Of a DNA stretch of 64,000 nt, positions 1 to 10,656 are shown piece after piece. The stretch is from Paraburkholderia solisilvae (GTDB lineage Bacteria; Pseudomonadota; Gammaproteobacteria; Burkholderiales; Burkholderiaceae). The notes under the pieces are model-generated. The model did not search any database. It saw only the letters and a list, made by a program, of their open reading frames with translations, and was not told where the DNA came from. The number at the start of each line of letters is the position of its first letter. The stretch's first letter is position 1. The position numbers were made by a program, and so were the translations under genes. Location: contig NZ_CADIKF010000009.1 of NCBI RefSeq assembly GCF_902859875.1, positions 1-64,000 of the forward strand. The letters are read 5' to 3'.

Positions 1-2
1 CG

Positions 3-1187
3 AGCGGCGCGCGGGCCGGGCGCAGCGGCGGCGGCCGCCGCGGCGCATTCGCGAACCAGCCGCAACCGGTCAAGGTCGGATCCGTCACGCAGGGCGAGAT
101 GCCGATCGTCATCACCGCGCTCGGCACGGTCACGCCGCTCGCGAACGTCACCGTGCGCACGCAGCTGTCCGGCGTACTGCAGACCGTCGCGTTCCAGGAA
201 GGCCAGACGGTGAAGAAAGACGAGGTGCTCGCGCAGATCGACCCACGCCCCTACCAGATCTCGCTCGCCAACGCGCAAGGCACGCTCGCCAAAGACATGG
301 CGCTGCTGCAAACCGCACGTCTCGATCTGAAGCGCTACCAGACGCTGCTCGCGCAGGACTCGATCGCGAGCCAGCAGGTCGACACCCAGGCATCGCTCGT
401 CAAGCAATATGAAGGGCAGGTGACCTCCGACCGCGCGAATATCGACACCTTCAAACTCGACCTGACCTACGCGCGCATCACCGCGCCGGTCGCGGGCCGC
501 GTCGGCCTGCGTCAGGTCGACCCGGGCAACTATGTGACGCCGGGCGACGCGAACGGCATCGTCGTCATCACGCAGTTGCAGCCGATCAGCGTGATCTTCA
601 CCACCTCCGAAGACAATCTGCCCGCCATCCTCAAACAGCTGAACGGCAAGACGAAGATGTCGGTCACCGCGTACGACCGCACCAACACGACGTCGCTCGA
701 AGCCGGCTACCTCGAAACCATCGACAACCAGATCGACACCACCACCGGCACCGTCAAGCTGCGCGCGATGTTCCCGAACACCGGCAACATGCTGTTTCCC
801 AATCAGTTCGTGAACGCGCGCCTGCTCGTCGATGTGATCCACAACGCGACGATCGTGCCGACGCCGGCGGTGCTGAACGGTTCGATCGGCCAGTTTGTCT
901 ATGTCGCGAAGCCGGACAACACGGTCACGGTACGCACGGTCAAGGTCGGACCGGTCGACGGCGAGCGCACCAGCATCGTGTCGGGTCTGCAGGTCGGCGA
1001 GCGCGTCGTCACCGATGGCTCGGACCGCCTGAAGGACGGCGCGAAAATCACGATTCCGGCCGAGCATCCGGCCGGCGCATCGGGGGCATCGGGTGCCGCA
1101 GGCGCATCGTGGGCTGGCGCCGGCTCCGGCGCATCCGGCACGCACGCGCACCGTCATCGTCACGCGTCGCAAGCGTCGTCGCAATAA
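3..1187 (+). CDS. mdtA: RND efflux periplasmic adaptor subunit, MdtA-like (5' partial)
   Basis: Membrane fusion protein linking an inner-membrane RND pump to an outer-membrane channel. The reading frame is open back to base 3, so the true start and the signal anchor lie left of the window. Visible in order are a first beta-barrel/lipoyl half (VRTQLSGVLQTVAFQEGQTV), a coiled-coil hairpin rich in Ala, Gln and Leu, the second lipoyl half (ITAPVAGRVGLRQVDPGNYV), a barrel domain and a membrane-proximal domain. The C-terminus is a Gly/Ala/Ser-rich tail ending in a His/Arg cluster (HAHRHRH), which is not typical of E. coli MdtA. The pump gene follows 18 bp downstream in the same direction, so the three genes form one operon. 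The family call is firm; the transported substrate cannot be read. Confidence 0.93.
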   Translation, partial: SGARAGRSGGGRRGAFANQPQPVKVGSVTQGEMPIVITALGTVTPLANVTVRTQLSGVLQTVAFQEGQTVKKDEVLAQIDPRPYQISLANAQGTLAKDMALLQTARLDLKRYQTLLAQDSIASQQVDTQASLVKQYEGQVTSDRANIDTFKLDLTYARITAPVAGRVGLRQVDPGNYVTPGDANGIVVITQLQPISVIFTTSEDNLPAILKQLNGKTKMSVTAYDRTNTTSLEAGYLETIDNQIDTTTGTVKLRAMFPNTGNMLFPNQFVNARLLVDVIHNATIVPTPAVLNGSIGQFVYVAKPDNTVTVRTVKVGPVDGERTSIVSGLQVGERVVTDGSDRLKDGAKITIPAEHPAGASGASGAAGASWAGAGSGASGTHAHRHRHASQASSQ

Positions 1188-1205
1188 AGGCCCCGCTGAT
1201 CTCGC

Positions 1206-4200
1206 ATGAATCCATCCCGCGCCTTTATCCTGCGTCCCGTCGGCACCGCGCTGCTGATGGCCGCGATCATGCTGGTCGGCCTCGTCGCGCTGCGCTTTCT
1301 GCCGCTGTCCGCGCTGCCCGAAGTCGACTATCCGACCATTCAGGTGCAAACGTTCTACCCCGGCGCAAGCCCCGATGTGATGACGTCGTCGGTCACCGCG
1401 CCGCTCGAGCGGCAGTTCGGGCAGATGCCGTCGCTCAACCAGATGTCATCGCAAAGCTCGGCGGGCTCGTCGGTGATCACGCTGCAGTTCAACCTCGACC
1501 TGCCGCTCGATATCGCCGAGCAGGAAGTGCAGGCGGCGATCAACGCGGCGGGCAACCTGCTGCCGTCGGACCTGCCCGCGCCGCCGATCTACGCGAAGGT
1601 CAATCCGGCCGACGCGCCGATCCTCACGCTCGCGATCACCTCGAAAACGATGCCGCTCACGCAGGTGCAGGACATCGCCGATACGCGCCTCGCGCAGAAA
1701 ATCTCGCAGGTGGGCGGCGTCGGACTCGTCAGTCTGTCGGGCGGCCAGCGGCCGGCGGTGCGCATTCAGGCGAACCCGCTGGCGCTCGCGTCGTACGGCC
1801 TGAATCTCGATGATCTGCGCACCACCATCGCGAACCTGAACGTGAATACGCCGAAGGGCAACTTCGACGGTCCGTCGCACGCGTACACGATCAACGCGAA
1901 CGACCAGCTGACCGACGCCGACGCGTACCAGAGCGCGGTCGTCGCGTACAAGAACGGCCGCCCGGTGATGCTGACCGACGTCGCGAAGATCATCCCTGGC
2001 GCGGAAAACACCAAGCTCGGCGCGTGGGTCGACGGCACGCCCGCGATCATTCTGAACGTGCAGCGCCAGCCGGGCGCGAACGTGATCCAGGTGGTCGACA
2101 GCATCAAGAAGCTGCTGCCGACGCTGCAGCAGTCGCTGCCGGCCGCGCTCGAGATGCAGGTCGTCACCGACCGCACGACGACCATCCGCGCGTCCGTGCG
2201 CGACGTGCAGTTCGAGCTGCTGATGTCGGTCGTGCTGGTCGTGCTCGTGATGTACCTGTTCCTCGCGAATGTCTACGCGACCATCATCCCGAGCCTCTCC
2301 GTGCCGCTCTCGCTGATCGGCACGCTCGCGGTGATGTATCTGTGCGGCTTCTCGCTCGACAACCTGTCGCTGATGGCGCTCACCATCGCGACCGGCTTCG
2401 TCGTCGACGATGCGATCGTGATGATCGAGAATATCGCGCGCTACGTCGAGGAAGGCGACAACCCGCTCGACGCAGCGCTCAAGGGCTCGAAGCAGATCGG
2501 CTTCACGATCATCTCGCTGACGGTCTCGCTGATCGCGGTGCTGATTCCGCTGCTCTTCATGGGCGACGTGGTCGGGCGCCTGTTCCACGAATTCGCGATC
2601 ACGCTCGCGGTCACCATCGTGATCTCGGCGGTGGTGTCGCTCACGCTGGTGCCGATGATGTGCGCGAAGCTGTTGCGCCACACGCCGCCGAAGGAAAGCC
2701 ACCGCTTCGAGGCGCGCGCGCATCGGTTCATCGACTATGTGATCGCCCGCTACGCGGTCGCGCTGAACTGGGTGCTCGACCGCCAGCCGGCCACGCTGGT
2801 GGTCGCGGTGCTCACGCTGGTGCTGACCGCGCTGCTGTACATCTACATTCCAAAGGGCTTTTTCCCGACCCAGGACACCGGCGTGATCCAGGCGATCACC
2901 CAGGCGCCGCAGTCGGTGTCGTATCAGTCGATGGCGGAACGCCAGCAGGCGCTCGCCGCCGAAGTGCTGAAAAACCCGAATGTCGAAAGCCTGACGTCGT
3001 TTATCGGCGTCGACGGCACCAATATCACGCTGAACAGCGGCCGGATGCTGATCAACCTGAAGCCGCGCGACGACCGCGACGCCACCGCGAGCGAAGTGAT
3101 CCGCGACTTGCAGCGCGCGACCGCGCATATCTCGGGCGCGACGCTCTATATGCAGCCGGTGCAGGACCTGACGATCGATTCGACGGTGAGCCCGACGCAA
3201 TACCAGTTCATGCTGACGGACCCGAACATCAACGAGTTCACGACGTGGGTGCCGAAGCTCGTCGAACGGCTGCAGCAGGTGCCGGACATCACCGATGTCG
3301 CAACCGACCTGCAGAGCAACGGCCAGTCGGTGTACGTCGAGATCGACCGGCCCACCGCCGCGCGCTACGGCATCACGCCCGCCACCGTCGACAACGCGCT
3401 CTACGACGCATTCGGCCAGCGCATCGTGTCGACCATCTTCACGCAGTCGAACCAGTACCGCGTGATTCTCGAAGCGACGCCGACGCTGCAGCACTACACG
3501 GACTCGCTCAATTCGATCTACCTGCCCTCTTCGACCTCGGCCGGCGGCCAGGTGCCGCTGTCGGCCATCGCGAAGTTCCATGAGCGGCCGGCGCCGCTGC
3601 TCGTCACGCACCTGAGCCAGTTCCCGGCCACCACGGTGTCGTTCAACCTCGCGCCGGGCGCGTCGCTCGGCGCCGCGGTCAAGGCGATCCAGCAGGCGGA
3701 GAAGGAGATCGGCCTGCCCGCGTCGTTCCAGACGCGCTTCCAGGGCGCGGCACTCGCGTTCCAGGCGTCGCTGTCGAACGAGCTGTTCCTGATTCTCGCG
3801 GCCATTATCACGATGTACATCGTGCTCGGCGTGCTGTACGAAAGCTTCGTGCATCCGGTGACCATCCTCTCGACGCTGCCGTCGGCCGGCGTCGGCGCGC
3901 TGCTCGCGCTGCTCGTCACCGGGCACGATCTCGACATCATCGGCATCATCGGCATCGTGCTTCTGATCGGTATCGTGAAGAAGAACGCGATCATGATGAT
4001 CGACTTCGCGCTCGAGGCGGAGCGCGAGCACGGCAAACCGCCGCGCGAAGCGATCTACCAGGCGTGCCTGCTGCGCTTCCGGCCGATCCTGATGACCACG
4101 ATGGCCGCGCTGCTCGGCGCGTTGCCGCTGATTCTCGGCAGCGGCGCCGGCTCCGAACTGCGCCGGCCGCTCGGTATCGCCATTGCGGGCGGCCTCGTCG

Positions 4201-4349
4201 TGAGCCAGTTGCTCACGCTGTTTACGACACCGGTGATCTACCTCGGCTTCGATTCGATCGCGCGCCGCCTGCGCGCGCGCTTTCAGCGCGACGGCGGCAC
4301 CCGGCCGACGCCGCCTCGCGCCGACGCCAATGCGGACGCCGGGAGCTGA
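1206..4349 (+). CDS. mdtB: RND efflux pump inner-membrane subunit, MdtB-like
   Basis: Proton-driven multidrug exporter of the RND (HAE1) family, 1047 residues, close to the usual 1040. It begins with the classic N-terminal transmembrane helix ([20 protein letters not shown]) and has the porter and docking domains twice, each followed by a block of membrane helices. The RND motif region with the proton-relay Asp pair is present ([16 protein letters not shown]), as is the second-half motif [18 protein letters not shown]. MdtB-type pumps act as heteromers with MdtC, encoded 3 bp downstream. The ATG at 1206 follows the adaptor stop closely. A long antisense frame across this gene and the next is a codon-bias shadow. 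Confidence 0.95.
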   Translation: MNPSRAFILRPVGTALLMAAIMLVGLVALRFLPLSALPEVDYPTIQVQTFYPGASPDVMTSSVTAPLERQFGQMPSLNQMSSQSSAGSSVITLQFNLDLPLDIAEQEVQAAINAAGNLLPSDLPAPPIYAKVNPADAPILTLAITSKTMPLTQVQDIADTRLAQKISQVGGVGLVSLSGGQRPAVRIQANPLALASYGLNLDDLRTTIANLNVNTPKGNFDGPSHAYTINANDQLTDADAYQSAVVAYKNGRPVMLTDVAKIIPGAENTKLGAWVDGTPAIILNVQRQPGANVIQVVDSIKKLLPTLQQSLPAALEMQVVTDRTTTIRASVRDVQFELLMSVVLVVLVMYLFLANVYATIIPSLSVPLSLIGTLAVMYLCGFSLDNLSLMALTIATGFVVDDAIVMIENIARYVEEGDNPLDAALKGSKQIGFTIISLTVSLIAVLIPLLFMGDVVGRLFHEFAITLAVTIVISAVVSLTLVPMMCAKLLRHTPPKESHRFEARAHRFIDYVIARYAVALNWVLDRQPATLVVAVLTLVLTALLYIYIPKGFFPTQDTGVIQAITQAPQSVSYQSMAERQQALAAEVLKNPNVESLTSFIGVDGTNITLNSGRMLINLKPRDDRDATASEVIRDLQRATAHISGATLYMQPVQDLTIDSTVSPTQYQFMLTDPNINEFTTWVPKLVERLQQVPDITDVATDLQSNGQSVYVEIDRPTAARYGITPATVDNALYDAFGQRIVSTIFTQSNQYRVILEATPTLQHYTDSLNSIYLPSSTSAGGQVPLSAIAKFHERPAPLLVTHLSQFPATTVSFNLAPGASLGAAVKAIQQAEKEIGLPASFQTRFQGAALAFQASLSNELFLILAAIITMYIVLGVLYESFVHPVTILSTLPSAGVGALLALLVTGHDLDIIGIIGIVLLIGIVKKNAIMMIDFALEAEREHGKPPREAIYQACLLRFRPILMTTMAALLGALPLILGSGAGSELRRPLGIAIAGGLVVSQLLTLFTTPVIYLGFDSIARRLRARFQRDGGTRPTPPRADANADAGS

Positions 4350-4352
4350 CCG

Positions 4353-7300
4353 ATGAATCTGTCGCGTCCGTTTATCGCGCGCCCGGTCGCCACCACGCTG
4401 CTGTCGCTCGGCATCGCGCTCGCCGGCCTGTTCGCGTTCACGAAGCTGCCGGTCGCGCCGCTGCCGCAGGTCGACTATCCGACCATCTCGGTGCAGGCGA
4501 CACTGCCGGGTGCAAGCCCGGACAACGTCGCGACCAGCGTCGCGAGTCCGCTCGAACGGCATCTGGGCGCGATCGCGGACGTCACCGAAATGACCTCGTC
4601 GAGTTCGGTCGGCTCGACGCGCATCACGATGCAGTTCGGGCTCAATCGCGACATCGACGGCGCCGCGCGCGACGTGCAAGCCGCCATCAACGCGGCACGC
4701 GCCGACCTGCCGGCGAGCCTGCGGCAGAACCCGACGTATCACAAGGTGAACCCGTCCGATGCGCCGATCCTGATTCTGTCGATATCGTCGAAAACGCTGC
4801 AGCCCGGCCAGTTGTACGACTCGGCCGCGACCGTGCTGCAGCAGTCGCTGTCGCAGGTCGACGGCGTCGGCGAAGTCGACGTCAGCGGCTCCGCGAATCC
4901 GGCCGTGCGCGTCGAGCTGGAACCGCACGCGCTGTTTCACTACGGCGTCGGCCTCGAGGACGTGCGCGCGGCACTCGCCTCCGCGAATGCGAACAGCCCG
5001 AAGGGATCGATCGAGTTCGGCCCGAACCACGTGCAGCTGTACACCAACGACCAGGCGAGCAAGGCATCGCAATACAAGGATCTGGTGATCGCCTATCGCA
5101 ACGGCGCGGCGGTGCGTCTGTCGGATGTCGGCGAAGTGGTCGACTCGGTCGAAGACCTGCGCAATCTCGGCCTGTCGAACGGCACGCGCGCGGTGCTCGT
5201 GATCATCTACCGGCAGCCGGGCGCGAACATCATCGAAACCATCGACCGCATCCGGGAAACCCTGCCGCAGCTCGTCGCGTCGCTGCCGCGCGACGTGCAG
5301 GTGACGCCCGCCGCCGACCGCTCGACGACCATCCGCGCGTCGCTCGCGGACACCGAGCGCACGCTGATGATCGCGGTCGCGCTGGTCGTGATGGTGGTGT
5401 TCCTGTTCCTGCGCAACTGGCGCGCGACGCTGATCCCGAGCGTCGCGGTGCCGATCTCGATCATCGGCACGTTCGCGGCAATGTATCTGATGAATTTCTC
5501 GATCGACAACCTGTCGCTGATGGCGCTCACCATCGCGACCGGCTTCGTCGTCGACGATGCGATCGTCGTGCTCGAAAACATCGAGCGGCATATCGAGAAC
5601 GGCGTGCCGCGCATGCAGGCGGCGATCGTCGGCGCGCGCGAGGTCGGCTTCACGGTGATGTCGATCAGCATCTCGCTCGTCGCGGTGTTCCTGCCGATCC
5701 TGCTGATGGGCGGCATCGTCGGGCGGCTGTTCCGCGAGTTCGCGCTGACGCTGTCGCTCGCAATCGCGGTGTCGCTGGTCGTATCGCTGACGCTCACGCC
5801 GATGATGTGCTCGCGCCTGCTGTACGAGCCGCATCAGAAAAAGAAGGAAGGCCGCTTGTCGCGCTGGCTCGAAAGCGGCTTCAACCGGATGCAGGGAGGC
5901 TACCGGTATACGCTCGGCTGGTCGCTGCGCCACCCGCTTCTGATCCTGCTCGTGCTGTTCGCGACGATCGGCCTGAACATCTGGATGTACATCATCGTGC
6001 CGAAGGGGTTTTTCCCGCAGCAGGACACCGGCCGGCTGGTCGGCGGCATCCAGGCGGACCAGAGCACGTCGTTCCAGGCGATGAAGGGCAAGTTCTCCGA
6101 GATGATGCACATCGTGCAATCGAATCCGGCAGTCGAAGCCGTGGTCGGCTTTACCGGCGGACGCCAGACCAATGCGGGCTTCATGTATGTGGCGTTGAAG
6201 CCGAAGCCCGGCCGCAAGCTGTCCGCCGACCAGGTGATCCAGCAACTGCGCGGGCCGCTGTCGCATGTCGCGGGCGCGCGCACGTTCCTGCAGGCGGTGC
6301 AGGACATTCGCGTCGGCGGCCGGCAGTCGAACGCGCAGTACCAGTACACGCTGCTCGCCGATTCGACGCCCGACCTGTACAAATGGACGCCGCGCATCAC
6401 CACGGCGCTGCAGGCGCGCCCCGAGCTCACGGACGTCAATTCGGACCAGCAGGAAAACGGCCTCGAAGCGTTCGTGACGATCGATCGCGCGAGCGCCGCG
6501 CGCCTGAACATCACGCCGTCGCAGATCGACAACACGCTCTATGACGCATTCGGCCAGCGCCAGGTATCGACGATCTACAACCCGCTGAACCAGTATCACG
6601 TCGTGATGGAAGTCGCGCCGAAGTACTGGCAAAGCCCGGAGATGCTCAAGGAAGTGTGGATCAGCACGACCGGCGGCACCGCGAGCGGCTCGCAATCGAC
6701 CAATGCCACCGCCGGCACCGTGACGATGACCAATGCGTCCGGCAATGCCTCGGCCACGGGCGGCAGCGCTTCGTCGGCGGGCTCGGCCGGCTCGTCGAGC
6801 GCGGCCGCGATCGCCGCCGATGCCGCGCGCAATCTGGCGAACAACTCGATTGCGGCAAGCGGCAAGTCGAGCGCATCGACCGGCGCGGCCGTGTCCACCG
6901 CGAAAGAAACGATGATCCCGCTGTCGGCCATCGCGAATTTCGGGCCGGGCAGCACGCCGCTCGCGGTCAACCATCAGGGGCAGTTCGTCGCGTCGACGAT
7001 TTCATTCAACCTGCCGCCCGGCAAGTCGCTGTCGGACGCGACCGCGGCCATCGACGAAACGATGGCGCAGCTCGGCGTGCCCGCGACCATACACGGCAGT
7101 TTCCAGGGCACCGCGCAGGCGTTCCAGCAGTCGCTCAACGATCAGCCGATCCTGATTCTCGCGGCGCTCGCGGCCGTCTATATCGTGCTCGGCATCCTGT
7201 ACGAGAGCTATATCCACCCGCTGACCATTCTGTCGACGCTGCCGTCGGCCGGTGTCGGCGCGCTGCTCGCGCTGCTGCTCTTCGACACGGAGTTCAGCAT

Positions 7301-7682
7301 CATTGCGCTGATCGGGGTGATCCTGCTGATCGGCATCGTGAAGAAGAACGCGATCATGATGGTCGACTTCGCGATCGACGCGTCGCGCACGCGCGGGCTG
7401 TCCTCGCGCGATGCGATCGAGGAGGCGTGCCTGTTGCGCTTCCGGCCGATCATGATGACGACCTGCGCGGCGCTGCTCGGCGCGTTGCCGCTTGCGTTCG
7501 GCCGCGGCGACGGCGCGGAGCTGCGCGCGCCGCTCGGCCTCGCGATTGTCGGCGGGTTGATCGTGAGCCAGATGCTCACGCTCTATACGACGCCGGTCGT
7601 GTATCTGTATATGGACCGCTTGCGTCTGTGGGGCGAGAAGCGGCGCGGCGGTGCGCGCCGTCCGGCGGCCGCGACCGAGTAA
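4353..7682 (+). CDS. mdtC: RND efflux pump inner-membrane subunit, MdtC-like, with low-complexity insertion
   Basis: Second RND pump subunit, 1109 residues, expected to form a heterotrimer with the preceding MdtB-like protein. It carries the N-terminal helix motif ([20 protein letters not shown]), the Asp pair in helix 4 ([16 protein letters not shown]) and the C-half motif [18 protein letters not shown]. It is about 80 residues longer than E. coli MdtC. The excess is one Ser/Ala/Gly/Thr-rich stretch at about residues 770-850, just before the conserved IPLSAIANF, in the periplasmic porter/docking region. The insertion is in frame and the rest is intact, so function is probably kept. The TolC-type partner is not next to this operon; the TolC-like gene at 14477-15919 belongs to the type I secretion cluster. 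Confidence 0.94.
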   Translation: MNLSRPFIARPVATTLLSLGIALAGLFAFTKLPVAPLPQVDYPTISVQATLPGASPDNVATSVASPLERHLGAIADVTEMTSSSSVGSTRITMQFGLNRDIDGAARDVQAAINAARADLPASLRQNPTYHKVNPSDAPILILSISSKTLQPGQLYDSAATVLQQSLSQVDGVGEVDVSGSANPAVRVELEPHALFHYGVGLEDVRAALASANANSPKGSIEFGPNHVQLYTNDQASKASQYKDLVIAYRNGAAVRLSDVGEVVDSVEDLRNLGLSNGTRAVLVIIYRQPGANIIETIDRIRETLPQLVASLPRDVQVTPAADRSTTIRASLADTERTLMIAVALVVMVVFLFLRNWRATLIPSVAVPISIIGTFAAMYLMNFSIDNLSLMALTIATGFVVDDAIVVLENIERHIENGVPRMQAAIVGAREVGFTVMSISISLVAVFLPILLMGGIVGRLFREFALTLSLAIAVSLVVSLTLTPMMCSRLLYEPHQKKKEGRLSRWLESGFNRMQGGYRYTLGWSLRHPLLILLVLFATIGLNIWMYIIVPKGFFPQQDTGRLVGGIQADQSTSFQAMKGKFSEMMHIVQSNPAVEAVVGFTGGRQTNAGFMYVALKPKPGRKLSADQVIQQLRGPLSHVAGARTFLQAVQDIRVGGRQSNAQYQYTLLADSTPDLYKWTPRITTALQARPELTDVNSDQQENGLEAFVTIDRASAARLNITPSQIDNTLYDAFGQRQVSTIYNPLNQYHVVMEVAPKYWQSPEMLKEVWISTTGGTASGSQSTNATAGTVTMTNASGNASATGGSASSAGSAGSSSAAAIAADAARNLANNSIAASGKSSASTGAAVSTAKETMIPLSAIANFGPGSTPLAVNHQGQFVASTISFNLPPGKSLSDATAAIDETMAQLGVPATIHGSFQGTAQAFQQSLNDQPILILAALAAVYIVLGILYESYIHPLTILSTLPSAGVGALLALLLFDTEFSIIALIGVILLIGIVKKNAIMMVDFAIDASRTRGLSSRDAIEEACLLRFRPIMMTTCAALLGALPLAFGRGDGAELRAPLGLAIVGGLIVSQMLTLYTTPVVYLYMDRLRLWGEKRRGGARRPAAATE

Positions 7683-7702
7683 GCGGGCACACCGGCAAGA
7701 CG

Positions 7703-7729
7703 GGCGCGGCGCGCGCGGACCGCCGCGCC
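7703..7729. terminator. GC hairpin between convergent genes, possible bidirectional terminator
   Basis: A 9-bp perfect stem (GGCGCGGCG pairing with CGCCGCGCC) with a 9-nt loop lies 20 bp after the mdtC stop and 44 bp from the end of the convergent small membrane protein gene. There is no U-tract on either side, so its role as an intrinsic terminator is uncertain; position is the main argument. Confidence 0.35.
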
Positions 7730-7772
7730 GCGTACGGCTGAAACCATGCCGCTTGCCTGACGTGCCGCCTGC

Positions 7773-8237
7773 CTACAGTTTCTGCGCGATCGCGAGCGTC
7801 AGAATGCGCTGCCACTGGCGCGCCTGACGCTCGCTTGCCATCGGCAACTGCCAGACCGGCCGCGCCGCGTCCTTGACCTGCAGTCCGACGCGCCAGCCGT
7901 TGCCGTCGCGTTCGGCCAGCGCGCGCTGCAGATCGCCGAAGATATAGTCGCCCTTCGCGCCATCGAGCTGAACGGCGCATAGCGCTTTGCCCGACGCGAG
8001 GCGCACGCCGCCCCACGGCGCGTTCAGCTCGTGGGTCCAGTCACCGTCATGGATATTCGGCGCGATCTCGCGGCGGCGGCGCCACCAGTAAGCGAGCCCG
8101 GCCAGCACCGCCGCCGCGGCCACCACGGCCGCGCCGATCGCTACGCCCATGCCGAAGCGCGCGCTCAGCGCGTCGAACGCGCGCACCGCGCCGTAGATCA
8201 GCGCAATCAGAACGAATAGTGCGACAAAGATCGGCAT
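7773..8237 (-). CDS. Small membrane protein of unknown function
   Basis: 154 residues. The first about 50 are two hydrophobic segments (residues 2-20 and 30-50) followed by a basic stop-transfer run (WWRRRREI). The remaining about 100 residues form a soluble domain containing NIHDGDWTHELNAPWGGVRL and a tail rich in Arg and Gln. The frame has normal GC codon use, the ATG is near a purine-rich stretch, and the gene is convergent with the efflux operon. I do not recognise the family; related hypothetical proteins are common in Burkholderia-group genomes. Confidence 0.75.
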   Translation of the reverse strand: MPIFVALFVLIALIYGAVRAFDALSARFGMGVAIGAAVVAAAAVLAGLAYWWRRRREIAPNIHDGDWTHELNAPWGGVRLASGKALCAVQLDGAKGDYIFGDLQRALAERDGNGWRVGLQVKDAARPVWQLPMASERQARQWQRILTLAIAQKL

Positions 8238-8333
8238 CGCAGCTCCGTCGGAACAGAGGTCAACGCGCTCGCCAACACGGCGGTCAAAGCAGCCGCTAAA
8301 GCAGCAATCCGGCCGCCGCGGCGACTGCGCGCA

Positions 8334-8897
8334 TTACGGCGACTTGTGCGCCGCCGCCCACGCCTTCACCGCCTGCAGCGTGTTTTCGACGTGCTTGTCC
8401 GGCGACATGCTCGTGTATTCATAGATGATCTTGCCGTCCGGCGCGATCACATACGACACGCGATTGGCCATCGAATCGTGCATCGGCAGCCCGGCGTCGT
8501 AGGCGCCGATCACTTTGGCATCGGCATCGGCCGCGACCGGGAATTTGCTGCGGCATTCGCTCACCGAGAACTTCGTCAGCGTGTCGATATTGTCGTGCGA
8601 CACGCCGATCACCGTCGCGCCGTACTGCTTGTATTCGTCGACCGCATCGGCGAATTCGTGCGCCTCGATCGTGCAGCCCTTGGTGAACGCGGCCGGATAG
8701 AAGTACAGCACCACCGGCCCCTTCTTCAGCGCGTCGGCGAGCGAGTACGAATATGTCTTGCCGCCGAGCGACGCCTGCGCGGTGAAATCCGGCGCGGTGT
8801 CGCCGGGCTTGAGCGTCGCGCATGCGCTGAGTGCGTAGAGCGACAGTGCGGCGCACACGCTCGCCGCGGCGAAGGCTTGCGTCAGGGTTCGTTTCAT
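8334..8897 (-). CDS. Exported peroxiredoxin (AhpC/TSA, Bcp-like)
   Basis: Thiol peroxidase of the AhpC/TSA thioredoxin-fold superfamily, 187 residues, expected to reduce hydrogen or organic peroxides. An export signal covers about residues 1-27 and ends in LSAC, which fits a lipobox as well as a type I cleavage site, so the enzyme acts in the periplasm or is anchored as a lipoprotein. The peroxidatic Cys is in FYPAAFTKGCT. The usual Bcp resolving Cys five residues later is a His (CTIEAH); another Cys occurs further on (SVSECRSKFP). A good ribosome site (GGAGGAA) precedes the ATG. Most Bcp proteins are cytoplasmic, so the signal peptide sets this apart. Confidence 0.88.
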   Translation of the reverse strand: MKRTLTQAFAAASVCAALSLYALSACATLKPGDTAPDFTAQASLGGKTYSYSLADALKKGPVVLYFYPAAFTKGCTIEAHEFADAVDEYKQYGATVIGVSHDNIDTLTKFSVSECRSKFPVAADADAKVIGAYDAGLPMHDSMANRVSYVIAPDGKIIYEYTSMSPDKHVENTLQAVKAWAAAHKSP

Positions 8898-8932
8898 CTG
8901 CGTTCCTCCGGTTCATTCGGCAAGGCGGCGGC

Positions 8933-8970
8933 CGGCGCGGCGCCCCGCTGTGACTGCGGGCGCCGCGCCG
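8933..8970. other. Large GC hairpin upstream of the peroxiredoxin gene
   Basis: A 15-bp stem with one bulged C and a 7-nt loop (tgtgact) lies 36 bp upstream of the peroxiredoxin start. A second small hairpin (CCAGCC-GCC-GGCTGG) follows at 8973-8987. On the minus strand the pair lies about 265 bp after the EAL-HDOD stop, so it may end that transcript or form a leader structure. No U-tract is present. Confidence 0.4.
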
Positions 8971-9181
8971 GTCCAGCCGCCGGCTGGGGGCGTCGGGCTC
9001 GAACCGCCGGCGCTAGCCAGCGTGCATCGCGCCCTTCGCCGTCATGCATATCCATTCGCTATTGGAGCACAGTTCCCCTGCAAGCCGGCACGATATGCAC
9101 AGGCGAACATTCCCGCCTGCTACGCTCGGTTCGCGCTGCGCTCCCGCTTCATTGATGACCGGACGCCACCCAGTCGCCACT

Positions 9182-9246
9182 CAGTTATTGCTCAGTCGCC
9201 GCCCGTTGCCGCTTCGTTACCGCTCAGTTGCCGCTCAGTTGCCGCC
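9182..9246. repeat. Degenerate 11-bp tandem repeat with CTCAGT/CAGTTGCC core
   Basis: About six units with a 10-11 bp period (best copies cagttgccgct, cagttgccgcc, cagtcgccgcc) overlap the stop codon of the EAL-HDOD gene and run into the spacer. The rest of the 8898-9234 spacer holds the hairpins noted separately and no gene I can support. Confidence 0.6.
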
Positions 9247-10656
9247 CGCGTGCGCGCCGAACCACGCGGCAGCCGACAGATTCAACTCGGCGAGCACCGC
9301 GGGCGTGAGCACCGAGAAACGCTCGAGCGCCTGCTCCTGCAGGATCGCCGCGGTGTCGGCGCCCTGCCCGGCGGCTTCGGCCACGCGCAACAGCATGCCC
9401 ATCTCGCCGTCGCGCTCGACGATCGCATTGCGGATCAGCGGCGACAGGCCGAGCTTGTCGAGCGCCTTCGCGGGCGTCGAATCGACCACCACATGCACGA
9501 GCGAAAAGATGCCGGTCATAAACGCGGCATCGGCGAAGTCTTCATCGCCCGGACGCAACAGGCGCGCCGCCAGTTCCATAAAGCGCGAACGGGTGCCCGC
9601 CAGTTGCACGAGCGGATCGGAGCTCCACGGCAATTCGCCGCCGCCCGCGTACAGCAGCAGTTGCCCCCAGCGCGCGATCTGCCGCGTGCCGGTTGCGATA
9701 ATCGCCTCGCGCAGCGACGCAATATGACGCCCCAGGCCGAACGCGCTCGAATTGACGAGGCGCAGCAACTGCACGACCACGTTCGGATGGCGCTTCAACT
9801 CCGCCTCGAGTTCGAACAGTCCCGCATCGCGCGACAGCAGCGCGAGCAGCCGCAGCAGCGCCGCGCTCGACGAGCGGCTGCGTTGCGCCGCGAGCACCTG
9901 CGGCCGCGCAAAGAAATACCCCTGGAACAGATCGAAGCCGAGATCGCGCGCGAGCAGAAAATCCTCTCGCGTTTCGACCTTTTCGGCGATCAGCGTTTTG
10001 CCGTGACCGCGCAGCGTCGCGGTCAGCGTTTTCAGCGCGCTGCGATCGGTCAGCAGAAAATCGACCTTGACGATATCGGCATACGGCAACATCGCATACA
10101 GGCTTTCGGACAGCTCCCAAACGTCGTCGAGCGCAATCCGGAAGCCGGCCCGCCGCAACTCGGCAAGCTGCGCGAGCAGGCGCGCATCGACGGTCACCGT
10201 CTCGAGAATTTCAAGCACGAAGCGCTGTGGCGACATCAGATGCACGATGTCGTCGAACAGCAGCCGCCGGCCGATGTTGATATAACCACGATGCTGGCCG
10301 AGCACCGCCGGCACGCCGATCGCGCCGATCGTGCGCGCGACTACCTGCGCGGTCGCCTGCGCGTCGTCCGTGACGCGCGCATGATTGTGCGCACTGTCGC
10401 GAAACAGCAACTCGTACGCGTTGAGCGCACCGCTGCGATCGAGAATCGGCTGGCGGCCGAGATAGACGAACTGCGAGGCGGCGACCAGCCCGTCGGACGC
10501 GCTGCCCGGCTGCTTGCCTTGCGGCCCCGGCGCCGCGGCCAGCAGCGCACCGCCGGGCGGCCCGGCAGGCGCGTGCCGCCCGGCGGGCCGGTCGGTCGCA
10601 GGGCGGGTTCCTCGATCGGTCCCTCGGGCGTGTCTATCGTCGAACGGTTCTGACAT
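9235..10656 (-). CDS. EAL-HDOD signalling protein (YuxH type)
   Basis: 473 residues. After a variable Pro/Gly/Arg-rich leader (about residues 1-60) comes a degenerate EAL domain (about 65-260) marked by YLGRQPILDRSGALNAYELL, FVLEILETVTVD, IALDDV and LFQGYFFARP. An HDOD domain follows (about 265-465: LKRHPNVVVQLLRLVNSSAF, REAIIATGTRQIARWGQLLL). EAL domains of this type usually lack the full metal-binding set and act as regulatory modules, so the product is probably a c-di-GMP-linked or stress-linked adaptor rather than an enzyme. A paralogue lies at 27590-29032, across the island. The true start may be a later codon, since the leader is of low complexity. It is divergent from the GGDEF-EAL gene. 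Confidence 0.88.
   Translation of the reverse strand: MSEPFDDRHARGTDRGTRPATDRPAGRHAPAGPPGGALLAAAPGPQGKQPGSASDGLVAASQFVYLGRQPILDRSGALNAYELLFRDSAHNHARVTDDAQATAQVVARTIGAIGVPAVLGQHRGYINIGRRLLFDDIVHLMSPQRFVLEILETVTVDARLLAQLAELRRAGFRIALDDVWELSESLYAMLPYADIVKVDFLLTDRSALKTLTATLRGHGKTLIAEKVETREDFLLARDLGFDLFQGYFFARPQVLAAQRSRSSSAALLRLLALLSRDAGLFELEAELKRHPNVVVQLLRLVNSSAFGLGRHIASLREAIIATGTRQIARWGQLLLYAGGGELPWSSDPLVQLAGTRSRFMELAARLLRPGDEDFADAAFMTGIFSLVHVVVDSTPAKALDKLGLSPLIRNAIVERDGEMGMLLRVAEAAGQGADTAAILQEQALERFSVLTPAVLAELNLSAAAWFGAHAGGN

Noticed and set aside
4064..6544. Long second forward frame (826 codons) across the mdtB/mdtC junction
   Set aside because: Arg/Ala-rich composition without family features; shadow of the real pump genes.
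1446..6974. 1842-codon open frame antisense to both RND pump genes
   Set aside because: Its product is an Arg/His/Asp-rich string without domains, it lies in the phase expected from GC codon bias of the sense genes, and the sense proteins are clearly real.
8985..9015. GGTTCGAGCCC on the minus strand resembling a tRNA T-loop
   Set aside because: The flanking bases do not form a T stem, acceptor stem or anticodon arm.
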